Assembly (NCBI GenBank): GCA_012862575.1
Contig: BLSF01000013.1
Location: forward strand, 62,001 to 126,000
Length of the DNA stretch: 64,000 nt
Direction: 5' to 3'
From: Parietichytrium sp. I65-24A
Taxonomy: Eukaryota > Sar > Bigyra > Thraustochytrida > Thraustochytriidae
The translations under genes and the position numbers were made by a program. This document shows positions 9,501 through 18,817 of this stretch, in pieces. Below the pieces are notes generated by a model. That model saw nothing but the letters and a program-made list of their open reading frames with translations. It did no database searches and was not told the DNA's origin. Within the stretch, counting starts at the first letter, position 1, and every line of letters starts with the position of its first letter.

Positions 9501-11288
9501 AGCCTAGATGATGCATCGTTGCGAGATTTTGATGGTCAGATGCAAGAATTCGACGGGCGTATGAAAGCCGCAGTGGAGAAGGTCGTCCTTGCAGAAGAGA
9601 GGCTCGAGGCAGCACGAGAAGAACTCTTAGCGAAACAACGCTTTATTCGCATGCAGCAGGGGGAGTGTGATCGTTTGCAAGCCCAACTTGCAAATGGCGT
9701 TATTGGGTTACAGGAGGAGCATGTACTCAATAGACTGAGGTCAATGTTCAACAACGCGATAGGAAATCTGCTCTCCCCGGACCAATCATCGCTATCGCCA
9801 GCCATTCGCTCCACTGACAAAAAAGATGCCCTCTTCCTCCCCGCTTGCAGTGAGGTTCGTCTGCGGTTCGGGGAAGCTGCGCAGTTGATTCAGGATATGC
9901 GGGCTTTGCTCATCAAATATGATGACTTGCGTTCGTACGGATCAGACTCTCTGGTCGAGGGGTGGGTTGATTGGTTTCAGCAGTGTCGCACGGAGTCTAA
10001 CGAGGCCCTTGACCGTCTCAAGAGCCTGAAGAGCATGTTGCGCCAAGCGAGGCCTGGATATCGGGAAGAAGAGGGCGAAGGAGGCCCACAACTTTCCGAG
10101 TCAGAATTGCAGCGAGAGCTCTCACAAATATCTTCTATCCTTGAAAGCAAGTTCGTGGAGTCATCTACCTCAAAGTTACTTGAGCAGCTCAATCCTAGCA
10201 AGATTGTGCAGGCAATTGGCGACGTTGCAGCGGCTTGTCGCGAAGACTCTAAAGCCTGGCGCAACGCTCGGGCGATAGAGTGGTATTGGGCTCGTTCCCA
10301 CGCTTTTGAGCGAAGCTCCTCTGTCATCAATGCGGTTAAAGCAAGATCAGATATTCGTCGACGACTTCTGGAAACTTTTTCTCGTTTGAGCACTGCAGCC
10401 GAGTCTTTCAAAACCGCAAGCACGAAATGGAAGGCCGCAGTGCAGGACACTGACGCAAGGCGCAAGGTCATTCAGGAAATTCAGGAATCGTGCAGATTGT
10501 TGCTTGGAGTTTTGGAAAGTCTTACGAAAGTAGAAGCACATAGTCGAGACCTGCGCACAGTGGCTGATGATGGCGAAGGTTTAGCTGCTCCACTTGACGT
10601 TAAATTTGGGGAGCTGCTAAGAAGTATGAATAATTCCTTCTCCCAGTTTATTAGCGCTGCGATAGACGGGGCACAAGCAGCCTTGGAACTTGTGAGCCTG
10701 CGGCGTCTTCAAGGGAATGCGGGCGAAGAACGTGCGAAACTGTCAAGAACTCTCAATGAGCATACGATCGCACTTGAGAACATAACGCATCAAATTTCGA
10801 GTAGGCAGCACAGAATTCGTCGGGATGCATACCTCGAACATGTGCATATCTGGGCGAATCTCTCCAGCATCAGAAGAGGGGCAGATAAGGAGGGTCCATT
10901 CTATGCTATTGCTAGCCGTCTAATAGAGGCCCGAAATGCCTATCTCAAGACGAAAAGTTTGTTAGGACGCCCTGGCAGTCAAGGGCGGGACAAGCTTGCG
11001 GAAATCCAAAGTTTGCTTGACACAGCCCAAGTGCTTCGCAAAGAGTTGGCCAATTTGTTGGAACACGCCAAGCGCGATTCTGGGGACGATGGTCGCAAGG
11101 AGGAGGCATTTGAAGCAACAAGGAAGAAGCGCAGGGAGGCTCTGTGCAAGGATGCTGTTAAACGGTTAGAGTCTAAATTAGAGGCGAACGGAAGTTCCAC
11201 ATCTGCTTTGATAGAGCAGCTCACTAGTCAAGCGATGAGCGAGGAACGGCTTTCGCGAATGTATCAAGGTTGGATGCCTTTTGTGTAA
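3588..11288 (+). CDS. SMG1: SMG1-like phosphatidylinositol 3-kinase-related kinase
   Basis: A 2,566-residue PIKK. SMG1 phosphorylates UPF1 in nonsense-mediated mRNA decay. The first ~1,350 residues are helical solenoid, FAT-like sequence. An Asp/Glu-rich tract (about 1351-1407) follows, then a Ser/Arg-rich linker. The kinase N-lobe begins near 1600 with KTRPKRIWVQGSDGREYSFL and KGGEDMRVDQRIMQL, closely matching SMG1. The catalytic loop is GLGDRHLDN (about 1800) and the metal-binding segment HIDFAVCFDKG (about 1825). RLRVPETVPFRLT follows, which is SMG1-type rather than ATM, ATR or TOR. A ~700-residue coiled-coil insert separates kinase and tail, as in SMG1. The last residues, RLSRMYQGWMPFV, form a FATC end. 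The start at 3588 (MASDSVAEA) is preferred over an in-frame ATG at 3342, whose extra 82 residues look like translated UTR. The human protein is longer (about 3,660). No introns are visible. Confidence 0.92.
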   Translation: MASDSVAEACSRLAAWCESGSLEDVPDDASSSLVGAVWEAAARTGTCASDVVAQVLDSEDTFARSSGSRAAMARCVHVLRRVLLPDAAELAAFLRGNPEQQQQQKKELENENGNGFDSGEGDEKAAKLEAELELERTARFVAVVNGVVGWCASEEGGGGADSGELCAPAASLCLHEAFGKEWERQQVVLQHMLAMLTQDMAVVCRSATAQPRRTIGVLTAWAIVCAGLARVAQAGAELDKQVEVWASCVGSFAQVLFSESEWAIADELAMRCGLWVALLEPQALSASVWFNISIPLASALRRPKESLANEIIETLEQVAWRMPPDALERLCFSAGSAMKQMISRNVALDRAKRFFLKCADEQALAQDISRLLTSKDKLGPADERWATFEIELAAERGIDLTLGADSISHSLELMTSLPALQMAFVNALLKEERVCRSENVMNEIVRYALRHSLRGVLLAAVRSTGGTTISPALLRLCIVNNNEDWEVRLAALKVTSCFVTTLICLEDTNREVRAQAAENLASMQTPMTDARMRQLELLLASRSIILKKRKNAIHERAHALFLDSFLTSAANLNRAPELLFQWIEESSFSSSYVDTDRTCASGLAQELVRAKLKSVFGNASATLSKLSSILDNLASSTKPTHDRLSSLLMSFVFSLEQEFHSATKRAAALTREPQSEAEARQAKSDKFFLTNKAVCDEWLSRIRPSCLECSRICGSDLETDALWHGWQGLREGRVDVVETLYALSQVLKARGEPEFVMDLLHWTIERDAEPQQELHLDSLLRGTVHQAAGEHTQALKCFSMVNEQLWPGLLASNGASSVKVKREFTWSTEASIDSLVALSSWGELDELCIKLEQSQESAWAAGRDSLAELFAVGNPTVLFLAQASRGFEQVNNTMAEQLERLVNSDTLGDARVLPLQQLDAAILCRLLGNVTTLSASSSNTGRLEDLKDKIARIIRRAIHSNVSLSTTNALQARLWFLDTLSKPHGPYGTKAPPSDIEDLNLSTLEMLRRIYWREPKFQDQVLILESRVARESGNFAAANRRLLQVSGKKHVDFLLEQALLQTVNEEPSLVTIGFLQELVTNVVNERYMHTPTSLRAAERLSQQLAGIDSESKIQYHLEQACRLIEARTATAGERCGGQSAWFNLGCWARKEARTRPAERAQLLASAGRAFLNHVNYSDEGARSERTVACLYSLEILQEAELPDMVVSDTPPEAWLPLVPQLLGALNSHNRSVLESLVISVAKAHPNQVIWDVFAARNELSREFFTQVRSAFPQFDSAERVITDLVGCAVWVEERWQSFLERLLQQRVKTVEAVRTLLGNNSFDEQTKRERCAAVMQPTLSALHDLYSATFGEMDEDDDEVEDDGEDDDHEKGPAQDGGDHDADGDVAEEEGDDDDDDEEGEDAEGAFSNGQAVGSGLSQADIASTDGASDARSASNVSSKGVSKSRARSRQARRPVEDDSNTSRSKATVANQCDQNANTGALQGDGRKSPTSGVRNERAGSGGSESAAIKKRALSNRLREFQESIRNTIQSMEDFATLGVENAWSALDLEHRRLSRWMKTRHAEGKLSLYAPNLFDQHTGQAGLVIPGSDNVALTGFVDRVVVLSTKTRPKRIWVQGSDGREYSFLLKGGEDMRVDQRIMQLGRVVNEMIAAEQAHHKDIRAAGVAFNTFRTFTVNPLSRRVGLVQWIEDATPLLSVYKDWQVSQGQSSPPGGSDYLAIIHKHVSNAIGVDKEVVSQMQWKEWPQDALVAALRSASELVPADLLAKVLWSHAPDASSWWARTRRFARSVAASSMVGHVVGLGDRHLDNILLDLSDGATSGQVAHIDFAVCFDKGRRLRVPETVPFRLTKVMRGALPFHNEKEESRIGTAGVYASWSHIVLGSIRDNRDLVTSLLSSLIFDESIDWLSEEEKGENYTMDVNVTISLLASELNLGDAAIEYQFERESDPSPKSAMLQVFERLFEQERDLAAQVSLDDASLRDFDGQMQEFDGRMKAAVEKVVLAEERLEAAREELLAKQRFIRMQQGECDRLQAQLANGVIGLQEEHVLNRLRSMFNNAIGNLLSPDQSSLSPAIRSTDKKDALFLPACSEVRLRFGEAAQLIQDMRALLIKYDDLRSYGSDSLVEGWVDWFQQCRTESNEALDRLKSLKSMLRQARPGYREEEGEGGPQLSESELQRELSQISSILESKFVESSTSKLLEQLNPSKIVQAIGDVAAACREDSKAWRNARAIEWYWARSHAFERSSSVINAVKARSDIRRRLLETFSRLSTAAESFKTASTKWKAAVQDTDARRKVIQEIQESCRLLLGVLESLTKVEAHSRDLRTVADDGEGLAAPLDVKFGELLRSMNNSFSQFISAAIDGAQAALELVSLRRLQGNAGEERAKLSRTLNEHTIALENITHQISSRQHRIRRDAYLEHVHIWANLSSIRRGADKEGPFYAIASRLIEARNAYLKTKSLLGRPGSQGRDKLAEIQSLLDTAQVLRKELANLLEHAKRDSGDDGRKEEAFEATRKKRREALCKDAVKRLESKLEANGSSTSALIEQLTSQAMSEERLSRMYQGWMPFV

Positions 11289-11551
11289 GACAAAAATAGA
11301 TAGAACGAGACAATAGGAAATGATAAAATTTTATCACCACCCCATTCGCGATTGAGATGTCGCAAATTTCCCACGGAGCGCAAATGCGAGTGGCCGTTAA
11401 TTACTTCTAATGGCTACCTGGGACCACGATGGTATCGCAAACTGTACGCATTAGGGCAATTTGACATTGACTAGGACTGCTGGCTGATTGACTGTGAGTA
11501 GATGCAGAGAACGCAAACAGCAGTCCAGAAACGTGAGATTGTTCAGAAGCA

Positions 11552-13492
11552 ATGACAATGAGCAAGATGCATATCTTCACGCTGGCTTGCACAGCGTTTG
11601 GTGTGGTGATGCATGCATCCGACGCACAGCTCAATACGAGGAATGTTGTTGGAGGGGAAGGGTTTCTCTTGAGCGAACTGAAGAGCGAAAAATTAGAGGC
11701 CGCTTATCAACGCGTGGAAAATGCTGATTTGCTCTCGCGAGAATACCCTATAGCTCCGGATTCTTCGTTTGCGACAACGCAAGGGGTCCAAATCGCCGTG
11801 AACTTGGTGAACGTGAGCGCGACAGAAGTTCTTTCAAACTGCAGCGCTTTGCAGAGGCACGTGGAAAAAGCAATTGAAGATAGCAGCGGCGGTCATGTTC
11901 TGGAGGTTTTGGCAGAAAGCGGGGACATTCTTGCGTCACTCAGCGACGGGCACGTCGCCATTCACTCTGATGCTGAAAGCCAATTCGTGAGCGTTGATGT
12001 CCTGAGCCACGGCTCCGACTCAAAATCAGCAAAGCACATCGTCGCACATTTGGCCAGCAGCCTCGGAGGCTCGATTTTGGATGGGGTAGAGCTAACTCGC
12101 GGCGTTCCTACACGGGCCGCTGTAAATGAAAAGATACTAAATCCGGCTTTTGTCGCTTCAACTATGGACACCTCGCACGACGACGCCACTCTGAAGGAGA
12201 CGTTGGCTCGCCGATGGGCGAAGGGGCTGCCCAAAGAAAGGCTCGAAGATCTTTTCGCAGATCTTGATGCTGAATTCGATGTCATCTATCAGAAGAGGAG
12301 CAAGTTCCAGCTCATTGAATTTCTTCAGCATAAGGAAAACAAGGACATTTGCTTGTTTTTAGATGGGCTTGTGCAAATATGTGAGTCTTTCGACCAAGCG
12401 TATTCCGAGGTGTACGTGCACCTTCCTGCAGCGTTTCTCTCGAGTCTGGAAACAGTCCTAATTGTTGGCGGTGGAGACGCTCTAGCGCTTCGAGAGGTGT
12501 TGGAATATTCTTCCGTAACGAGGGTAGTTCAGTTGGAGCTGGATCCGGAGGTGCCTAAACTTTGCGAAGACATGTTCAAAATTAATGCAAACCTTCCTGG
12601 TTCGACCCGCGCTGATCCGAGGGTGGAGTGGGTTTTTGGGGACGCCTCGAAAACGCTCGAAAAGCTCGCCTCTGCTGAAGAGAAGTTCGATTTGATCCTA
12701 TTGGATATCTCTGAGACCGACCCGAGCGGCTCTGTGTCCTCGGTCGACTTTTTCAGGCAGGTGAGCCAAGTGTTGCATTCCCACGGCATCTTCATCAAGA
12801 ACGATGAGAGCTACCAGAGGCCGACGGCAATGCTTTTTGACGAGTTTCTCGAGGTGGCATATCCGGTCCCGATGATATTGGAGCAAACATTTGTGCTGGG
12901 CAGTCACAAAACGTCATTGTTCCCTATGCCATCTTTCAGAGTTTTGGAGGAGAATGGAATCAACACCACTTTTCTTGCCCACGGCCCATCTTCCCGGTAT
13001 AGGCAGCTTCAGAGCATGATTCGACGTTATGAAAGCAGGGCGGTCGAGGCAACGATACAAGGAGAGCATGCAGAAAATGTCCCCGAAATTGCCCCAACAA
13101 CTTGCGGACCAAGAACAATTCCGCAATCCCTCTGGGGTGATAGCCGGTGCTCCAATAAGGTGGGCCGATATGTCCTGTTGGAGATATTTAACTTCTCGCC
13201 CCTTCCGATCGCAATTAGTTTCAAGGGAGCCAATGGCGAAGAAGAAATTATAGCGAGCCATGTCCTCCCAGGATCATCAGAGAGGATCAGAACACGGATT
13301 GGTGATGAGTTAGTTCTGGTAGATGACGAAAAGTATCTTCACAATGTCGCGAGGTTTTTCGTGGCTCGTCAGCATGTCTCACACAAATATGTCGTCTACA
13401 CGAGCGTACAGGTTGAGTTACATGCGACAGTTGACAACCCCAAAACGACACCAAAAAATTTGCGTCGCGCCTCTCCAGTAGAAACCCTTTAG
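11552..13492 (+). CDS. signal peptide + SpeD-like (inactive-looking) + spermidine synthase-like + VHL-like protein
   Basis: A 646-residue protein. Residues 1-26 look like a signal peptide. Residues ~65-180 resemble prokaryotic-type AdoMet decarboxylase (SpeD): SDGHVAIHSDAES then VSVDVLSHG align with SESH..IH.....ASIDVYTCG. The pyruvoyl-forming Ser is Gly133 and the catalytic Cys of TCGD is a His, so decarboxylation is not expected. Residues ~235-460 match spermidine synthase: FLDGLVQICESFDQAYSE, VLIVGGGDALALREV (304-318), LELDPEV, then GDASKTL and LLDISETDPSG. Residues ~540-625 (LEIFNFSPLPIAISF, then LPGSSERIRTRIGDELVLVDD) resemble the VHL beta domain. A fused SpeD-SpeE order fits coupling of decarboxylated AdoMet supply to aminopropyl transfer, but the dead SpeD motif and the signal peptide argue for a changed role. 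Domain calls are by eye; the synthase call is firmest. Confidence 0.75.
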   Translation: MTMSKMHIFTLACTAFGVVMHASDAQLNTRNVVGGEGFLLSELKSEKLEAAYQRVENADLLSREYPIAPDSSFATTQGVQIAVNLVNVSATEVLSNCSALQRHVEKAIEDSSGGHVLEVLAESGDILASLSDGHVAIHSDAESQFVSVDVLSHGSDSKSAKHIVAHLASSLGGSILDGVELTRGVPTRAAVNEKILNPAFVASTMDTSHDDATLKETLARRWAKGLPKERLEDLFADLDAEFDVIYQKRSKFQLIEFLQHKENKDICLFLDGLVQICESFDQAYSEVYVHLPAAFLSSLETVLIVGGGDALALREVLEYSSVTRVVQLELDPEVPKLCEDMFKINANLPGSTRADPRVEWVFGDASKTLEKLASAEEKFDLILLDISETDPSGSVSSVDFFRQVSQVLHSHGIFIKNDESYQRPTAMLFDEFLEVAYPVPMILEQTFVLGSHKTSLFPMPSFRVLEENGINTTFLAHGPSSRYRQLQSMIRRYESRAVEATIQGEHAENVPEIAPTTCGPRTIPQSLWGDSRCSNKVGRYVLLEIFNFSPLPIAISFKGANGEEEIIASHVLPGSSERIRTRIGDELVLVDDEKYLHNVARFFVARQHVSHKYVVYTSVQVELHATVDNPKTTPKNLRRASPVETL

Positions 13493-14303
13493 ATTAGATC
13501 CTGCTGACAGATCGCACCTGCTCTTCTCGCCTTTGGTGAAATACCCTTAGATTCTACAAGAAGGAGGCTTCGCAATCCTCTCGAGGACAGTTAAAAGAGC
13601 TCAACTCTTTCGCATGTGCTGCCTTCCTGTGAATCCGATCATCAGTGATTGTCGCAAAGCTCTCTCAAACCAATTCTGTCTGGGATCTTTTCGTGCCTTT
13701 GTTGACTGTGTAATTTGCCGGCTCGGGAAGTACTCCCTGCCTCCTCGCTCTGCATCTGTCCGAGTCTACGTCTCAAAACTCACGAACTGTACTCGTTGCG
13801 GGATGAGCAGCCTTGGTTGGAGGCCAGCGGTGCCGGTACCAGTTGAAGGAGAAGCACCTCGGATATCGCATGTTCCATCTCTTTGGTACCTCAAGCAAAA
13901 CATGAAATTATTCATTGTCTCAACGCATTCACCAGACTCCGTCCATTTCGCAAACTCAAACCGACACGAAGGGGAATCAAGTTATAGTTTCTTTTTCATT
14001 CAGTTTCATAAATCATCAATACATCTTTGGAACAACCACAATCAAGTATCGAGTATCGGGTGAGGAGAATACCCGTGGTCGGCGTAGCTAACATGGTCGC
14101 GAGTTTGAGTAGTGCCAATCGGTCGTTTCGACTGGTTAGCCGACAATATACGTGCCACTGCCAATTGGCAAGCATGCGTTCATGCGTTTTAGAATCAATT
14201 AATTAAACACCGCAGACCCCACCTTGTGAGGAGGTGGCGACGCGAGTACTAGTACCGAAACGAAAAGGTTTGAAGTTGAAGAGGAAGAGATACTGTGAAG
14301 AAA

Positions 14304-14513
14304 ATGCTGTTCTTGATGATGTTACCTCTCCGCATTTTTCTGCTCGCGCTGATCGGAGTTCTCGTGTGGTTTGGTTTACAGTTGGATGAATGCGACGACT
14401 ACCAAGCCATTGGACCGCGCGGTCGGGGCGGCTTTCTCCAGCCAGCAGTTAGTCATTCGCGACCCTTCAGAAATCTAAAATCCATGGCCAACTTGGGTGC
14501 CTCCTGCTCCTGA
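14304..14513 (+). CDS. possible small membrane protein
   Basis: A 69-residue frame beginning MLFLMMLPLRIFLLALIGVL, one strong hydrophobic helix, followed by a Gly/Arg/Ser-rich tail. No family is recognised. It stands alone and could be chance, so confidence is low. Confidence 0.2.
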   Translation: MLFLMMLPLRIFLLALIGVLVWFGLQLDECDDYQAIGPRGRGGFLQPAVSHSRPFRNLKSMANLGASCS

Positions 14514-14665
14514 GCAGGTCACCACGCTATAGACTCTGCACTTGTGGCTGGCAGTCGCTCACTATGCTCGACTAGTCCCAACCGAGGGGTGGCACAGTGG
14601 GTGGGTGGTGGGCCGCTGTGGCCACAAGTTTTCAACGGCTTTCTTTGTTGTTAGAAGTGTGGAAC

Positions 14666-14702
14666 GGGGTACGGGGTACTGGGTACTGGGTACTGGGTAC
14701 TG
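14666..14702. repeat. (GGGTACT)n tandem tract
   Basis: About five tandem copies of a seven-base GGGTACT/GGGTACG unit. The GTAC core is the same as in palindromic motifs found in many other intergenic stretches of this window. Confidence 0.85.
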
Positions 14703-15007
14703 CCCAATGTGAGTTTTGCTGCAGTGTGAGTGGTGCTGAGCGTGTAAACTCGTCGTTGACTTTGATGGAGAGGCACGTAGAGTAGCATGATCGAAAAATA
14801 GCGTGTCTGAAGCGCTCGCGTAAACGAAAGGGTCTTGGGAGGGCTGGCTATGTGTTGAATTGTGATTTTTTAGCTAGTGGAAAGCAGTCGAAAGGGTGTA
14901 GTGGGAAGGGTCCGTTGATAAAACGAATATCGATGATCATGATCAAATGATTCGTAAGAGCAGAAGTGCGCAAAGAATTCACTAGCGCTAGCGTTGGAGT
15001 ATCCGAG

Positions 15008-15127
15008 ATGAAGAGACGAGTTACGTTTTTCGTCGTCGCCCTCGCCCTCGCCGTCGCGTCTTTGCCACTTCTCGTTGGAACAAATTTAGCGCTCTTTTTG
15101 GTACTAAGACGTGTTCAAGAAAGGTGA
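15008..15127 (+). CDS. possible 39-residue membrane or leader peptide
   Basis: ATG at 15008 opens a 39-codon frame: basic start MKRRV, then about 28 hydrophobic residues (FFVVALALAVASLPLLVGT...), ending RRVQER. It resembles a signal peptide or single-span microprotein. It lies 400 bases upstream of the first receptor gene on the same strand. It may be an upstream ORF, a stand-alone microprotein or chance. Confidence 0.2.
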   Translation: MKRRVTFFVVALALAVASLPLLVGTNLALFLVLRRVQER

Positions 15128-15533
15128 ATTGGGAAATGGGAGGTCGATGATGATCAAAAGGACGTTTCCAACCTCATTTGTTTGGAGATCTGCACCTCGT
15201 GTTACTTTAACTGCTTCTTTTCGTCAATTTAAAAGCGATGCCAAGTGATGTAGGGATGGGGGAGTGGAGAGAGGAGGACATCGCTCGAGCTAGTTTTCGT
15301 TTCAAAATTTCTTTCCACAAGTCAGAAATGACTGCTTCTAATCCAGCAGAAGGTGGGGAGGAGCTCGACTGTAAGGACCCGCTGCTGCTTGGAGATTGTT
15401 TAGCTCCGAGTAGACACTTACAAGCGAAGCATTGTGTCGAGTCTGGAAGTTACTCTGTCAGTTTGCAGACCCCAAAACTGAGGTCGCGCGTGCAATCAGG
15501 TCTCAGTGCTGTGACGAGAGAGTGTGGACGAAA

Positions 15534-18151
15534 ATGCGGCAAGCGTTGACGGCCGTCGGCGCCCTTGTCAGTTTGTGCTGCACTGCAGTGCATGCTGAGT
15601 CTGAAAATTTTCGCGTCAACTTTTTGACTCCGTTAAGCGACGCTCGGGAGACAGACAATACCAACTGCCCGGATAATTTTATCGAAGGCAATCATAGCTT
15701 CGCATCGCGATGCCTTTTCCGCGATGACGAGTACACGTCCTTGACGGTAACTGGGTTGCTCGCAGTGAAGCACTTTAACGAGAGAAACTCAGACTATATT
15801 TCAGAGCTTGCGGAGCTTCAATGCGACAGGAACTTGAGTGTGTCGATCTTTGACAGTGGGTTGAGCGAATCCGTTACGATTCGGCAGATGCTTGAAATGC
15901 TAAAGGATGAGTCAAGCGCGCCTCACGCAATCGTGGGACCAGCTCGATCAGCGTGTTCTGTTTCTTCTTCTTTGATATCCGGTGTGTACAATATTCCGCA
16001 AATCAGTTATTGGTCAACAAGTACTTCTCTCGATAACTTGCTCCAGTATCCATCGTTTATGCGGACAATTCCAAGCGACGTAAGTTGACAAAACATAAAA
16101 AGAAATGTAAGGCAACTGAATCGTACAGCGCTGACGAGCGGTTCATTTCAGGATACTGTCGCATACAGCCTCTGTCAATTTTGGGCTGACGAGGGCTACA
16201 AATTCGCCGCAATCGTTTATGTGAGCGACAGCTATGGTAAGTTCTTTTCTCTCAGGAATTTTTTGCGCTTCTATGGCCATGCTCAGAGATATGGAATTCA
16301 TACTTACAAGAAAGACATCCTGCAGGAGACGCTTATAAGGAATCGATTTTGAAGCACTGCTCGACCTTTGACATTCAAGTATCTTCTTTCGCCTACTCGG
16401 AGGCTGTGGACGGTGATACGTCTGCAACAAAGGCACAGGTTCAGGCAATGGCAGCGCTAGGAATTAACGTGTTCCTTTTAGTTTCCGCGAGTGGCGTGAG
16501 TGTGGCAGTCGACTCTATTCTGGCTGAAGCCAATAGCCTGGGGCTTCTTGAGGTTGGCAAGCAGTGGTTCTTCTCTGACGGCGTAACGAATGCGCAGTTC
16601 GCACTTGCTTTTGAGGCATTACCAGAAATTGCAACCAAGCTAAACGGTGCGATGCGGGTGATAGCTACTGGCGGCACGGCTCTCAACTCTGTGTGGACCA
16701 AGTTTGCCGCAGACTGGCCGACATTTGATGTATCCGAATTCGAAGAACACTTCCCTTCGTACATTGCGCTCAGTCCCACGCTTTTCGGAGACACCATGGC
16801 CAACAGCTCAATGGTTCAGCACGTAGGAGCATTCATGTACGATGCGGTCATGGCAATTGGCATTTTTGGTTGCAAGGTCTCGAGCGAGAATGCCGTACCA
16901 TCCGATTTTGGGGATCAATTCCTCGAAAGCAAGTCGAGTTGGTCATTTCGCGGGCTTACGGGAGACGTTGCATTTAATTCACTTGGAAACAGGAATGTCA
17001 CTACGGCCAACTTCGAGCTTTCAAATTTAAGAGTCAACGTGGTGGACGGGACCTACTCTTCTGAATTTAACACTGTGGCGCAGTATATTGGTGGGGAGTG
17101 GCAGCGCGCGGAAGGCACAACGTTGTACTATCTTGGTAGCTCCTTGGTTCCTGTGGCTGATGTGGACACACCAGAGCATGATAGACAACAGTCTTCTCTC
17201 ACTCGAAGCTTTTGTCACACCTTGTCTGCCATCAACGTATTCACGGCGTCAAGCTTCCTACTTTGGACCTTCCACCACAAGAAACATCCAGTCATCAAAG
17301 CAAGCCAAGTGAAGTTTCTAGCCTTGGTTGCAGTCGGAACGATCCTGTCCAGTAGTTCGATTATATGGTTCGCACAAGATGATCACAACCTGCCAGAGGA
17401 AGCCTTCAAATTCGATCAGGAAATTGCTCTCGAAAATTACACTCCGCTCGATCGCTCTTGCTCGATCGCCCTGTGGTTCTTTTCGATGGGCTTTGTCCTG
17501 AGCTACAGTAGTCTTGCCTCCAAAATCTACCGAGTTCAAAGGATTTTTGGTAACAAGACGCTCAAGAAAGTCAACATCTCAAATAGGCAGTTATTTTCAG
17601 TCATTGTAGCTTGTGCAGCGGTTGACATGATTATTTTAGCGTTGTGGGGGCTGCTCTCACCCCTGCGCTTCGTTAGAACGGTGCTCAGCCGTGATTCGCT
17701 TGGGTTTGCTATAAAGAGTGCTGGTTCATGCGTGTCTGATAACTATGCACCGTTTTTGATTTGCTTGGGAACATTTCACCTCTTGCTGCTCTTTGGAGGA
17801 AACTACTTTGCATACAAGACCAGACACGTGAGTACAGCGTTTTCAGAGGGGAAGTTTGTTTCCATCGCTATGGGAAGCACTCTACAAGTATACGCTCTCG
17901 CGATACCAATATTGGTTATCGCCGCAGACAACCCAACAGCTACAATGTTCCTTCGAAGCGGGGTGATCTTCATCTCAGACTTTTCGATTTTGTGCTTGGT
18001 TTTTGTCCCGAAATTTATCTACATAAGGCAAAACAAGGGAAAATACAGCACGGCAAGCCTCATAGCACCAGTACCGCCGCCAAGCGATACTACCCATATT
18101 GCCCCGCAGTTTACGCAAATCCCTCCTGAAACCGAAACAGCCATATCCTAA
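15534..18151 (+). CDS. class C (GABA-B-like) G-protein-coupled receptor, three exons
   Basis: Predicted 818-residue receptor. Exons 15534-16079, 16152-16236 and 16326-18151; introns of 72 and 89 nt with GTAAGT donors and AG acceptors, phases 0 and 1. Residues 1-21 (MRQALTAVGALVSLCCTAVHA) form a signal peptide. Residues ~22-495 are a periplasmic-binding-type (ANF receptor) ligand domain: GLLAVKHFNERNS, IVGPARSACS, IPQISYWSTS and FMRTIPSD are the classic class C motifs. Residues ~505-777 contain seven hydrophobic segments of the GABA-B type, with SMGFVLSYSSLASKIYRV, IFGNKTLKKV and a TM7 SDFSILCLVFVPKF. There is no cysteine-rich linker between the domains, as in GABA-B receptors. The tail is short. 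The ATG at 15534 is chosen because the frame upstream reads poorly and the signal peptide begins there. The ligand is unknown. The next gene is a close paralogue. Confidence 0.88.
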
Positions 18152-18294
18152 GACAGGTTTTCGCTTCTCGCAAGAATGAACATTTATTGACTGAGATTGT
18201 AATTGTGATGAGAAGCCGCTCACTGATGGGAATGGTATATTCTTCTGAGCTACTTTGCACATTGAGCAGCACGATGTCCGACTCCACGTTGTGT

Positions 18295-18577
18295 GAAATC
18301 TTATGTTCTCCGGATCAACAAATGTAAGACGGGTTAGTAACATGTAATTGACACAAACCTTCTCATAGTATACAAATCTTCTAAACCATGGGCTCCCGCA
18401 AGCAACCGACTCATTTATTACCACATTCATGTTTGCAAATGATACGCGCTTCTCGCCCACGCGAATGTCAAGATCCAATTCAAGAGCCAGTTGGAAAGCA
18501 TTTCCATCTACATTGGCAACGAGGTACAAAACAGGCGTCCGAGTCCGAATCGTAACGGACTTTTTAGCCAACTCTAG
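18295..18577 (-). other. coding-like patch, minus strand
   Basis: One minus-strand frame reads about 90 residues that alternate like beta strands, for example TPVLYLVANVDGNAFQLALE and RVGEKRVSFANMNVVINES. It has no ATG in its first 47 codons. It begins just after an AG that could be a splice acceptor, and it runs on into the 3' end of the receptor gene. It may be an exon, a relic or chance. No family is recognised. Confidence 0.2.
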
Positions 18578-18817
18578 CTAATCGGCTAGAGAGCGCTAAG
18601 CTCAGCTCAGCTCTCTCTTTTCAACGGTCATCTTTGGTTAACTGCGTATCTATCCATCCACTCGTGCACGTGCAGACTCACTTGTGACGGACACGTCAAG
18701 AGCATTGAAGACTCTCTCTCTCGTCAGTGAGCGAGCACAATTTGTTCCACCAGCATGTCGGTTACGTTTGTGGTGGACTGGGGCTCTAAGTCTGGAGACA
18801 ACGACGATCAGTTCAGG

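Larger units (their letters stand above)
13493..15533. other. intergenic region upstream of the first receptor gene
   Basis: About 2 kb with no convincing long gene. It holds two short hydrophobic frames (listed separately), a (GGGTACT)n tract, and a 149-residue open frame at 13614-14063 whose composition is not protein-like. Confidence 0.5.

Noticed and set aside
13614-14063. 149-residue open frame
   Set aside because: Composition resembles translated non-coding DNA, with no motif, domain or credible start context.
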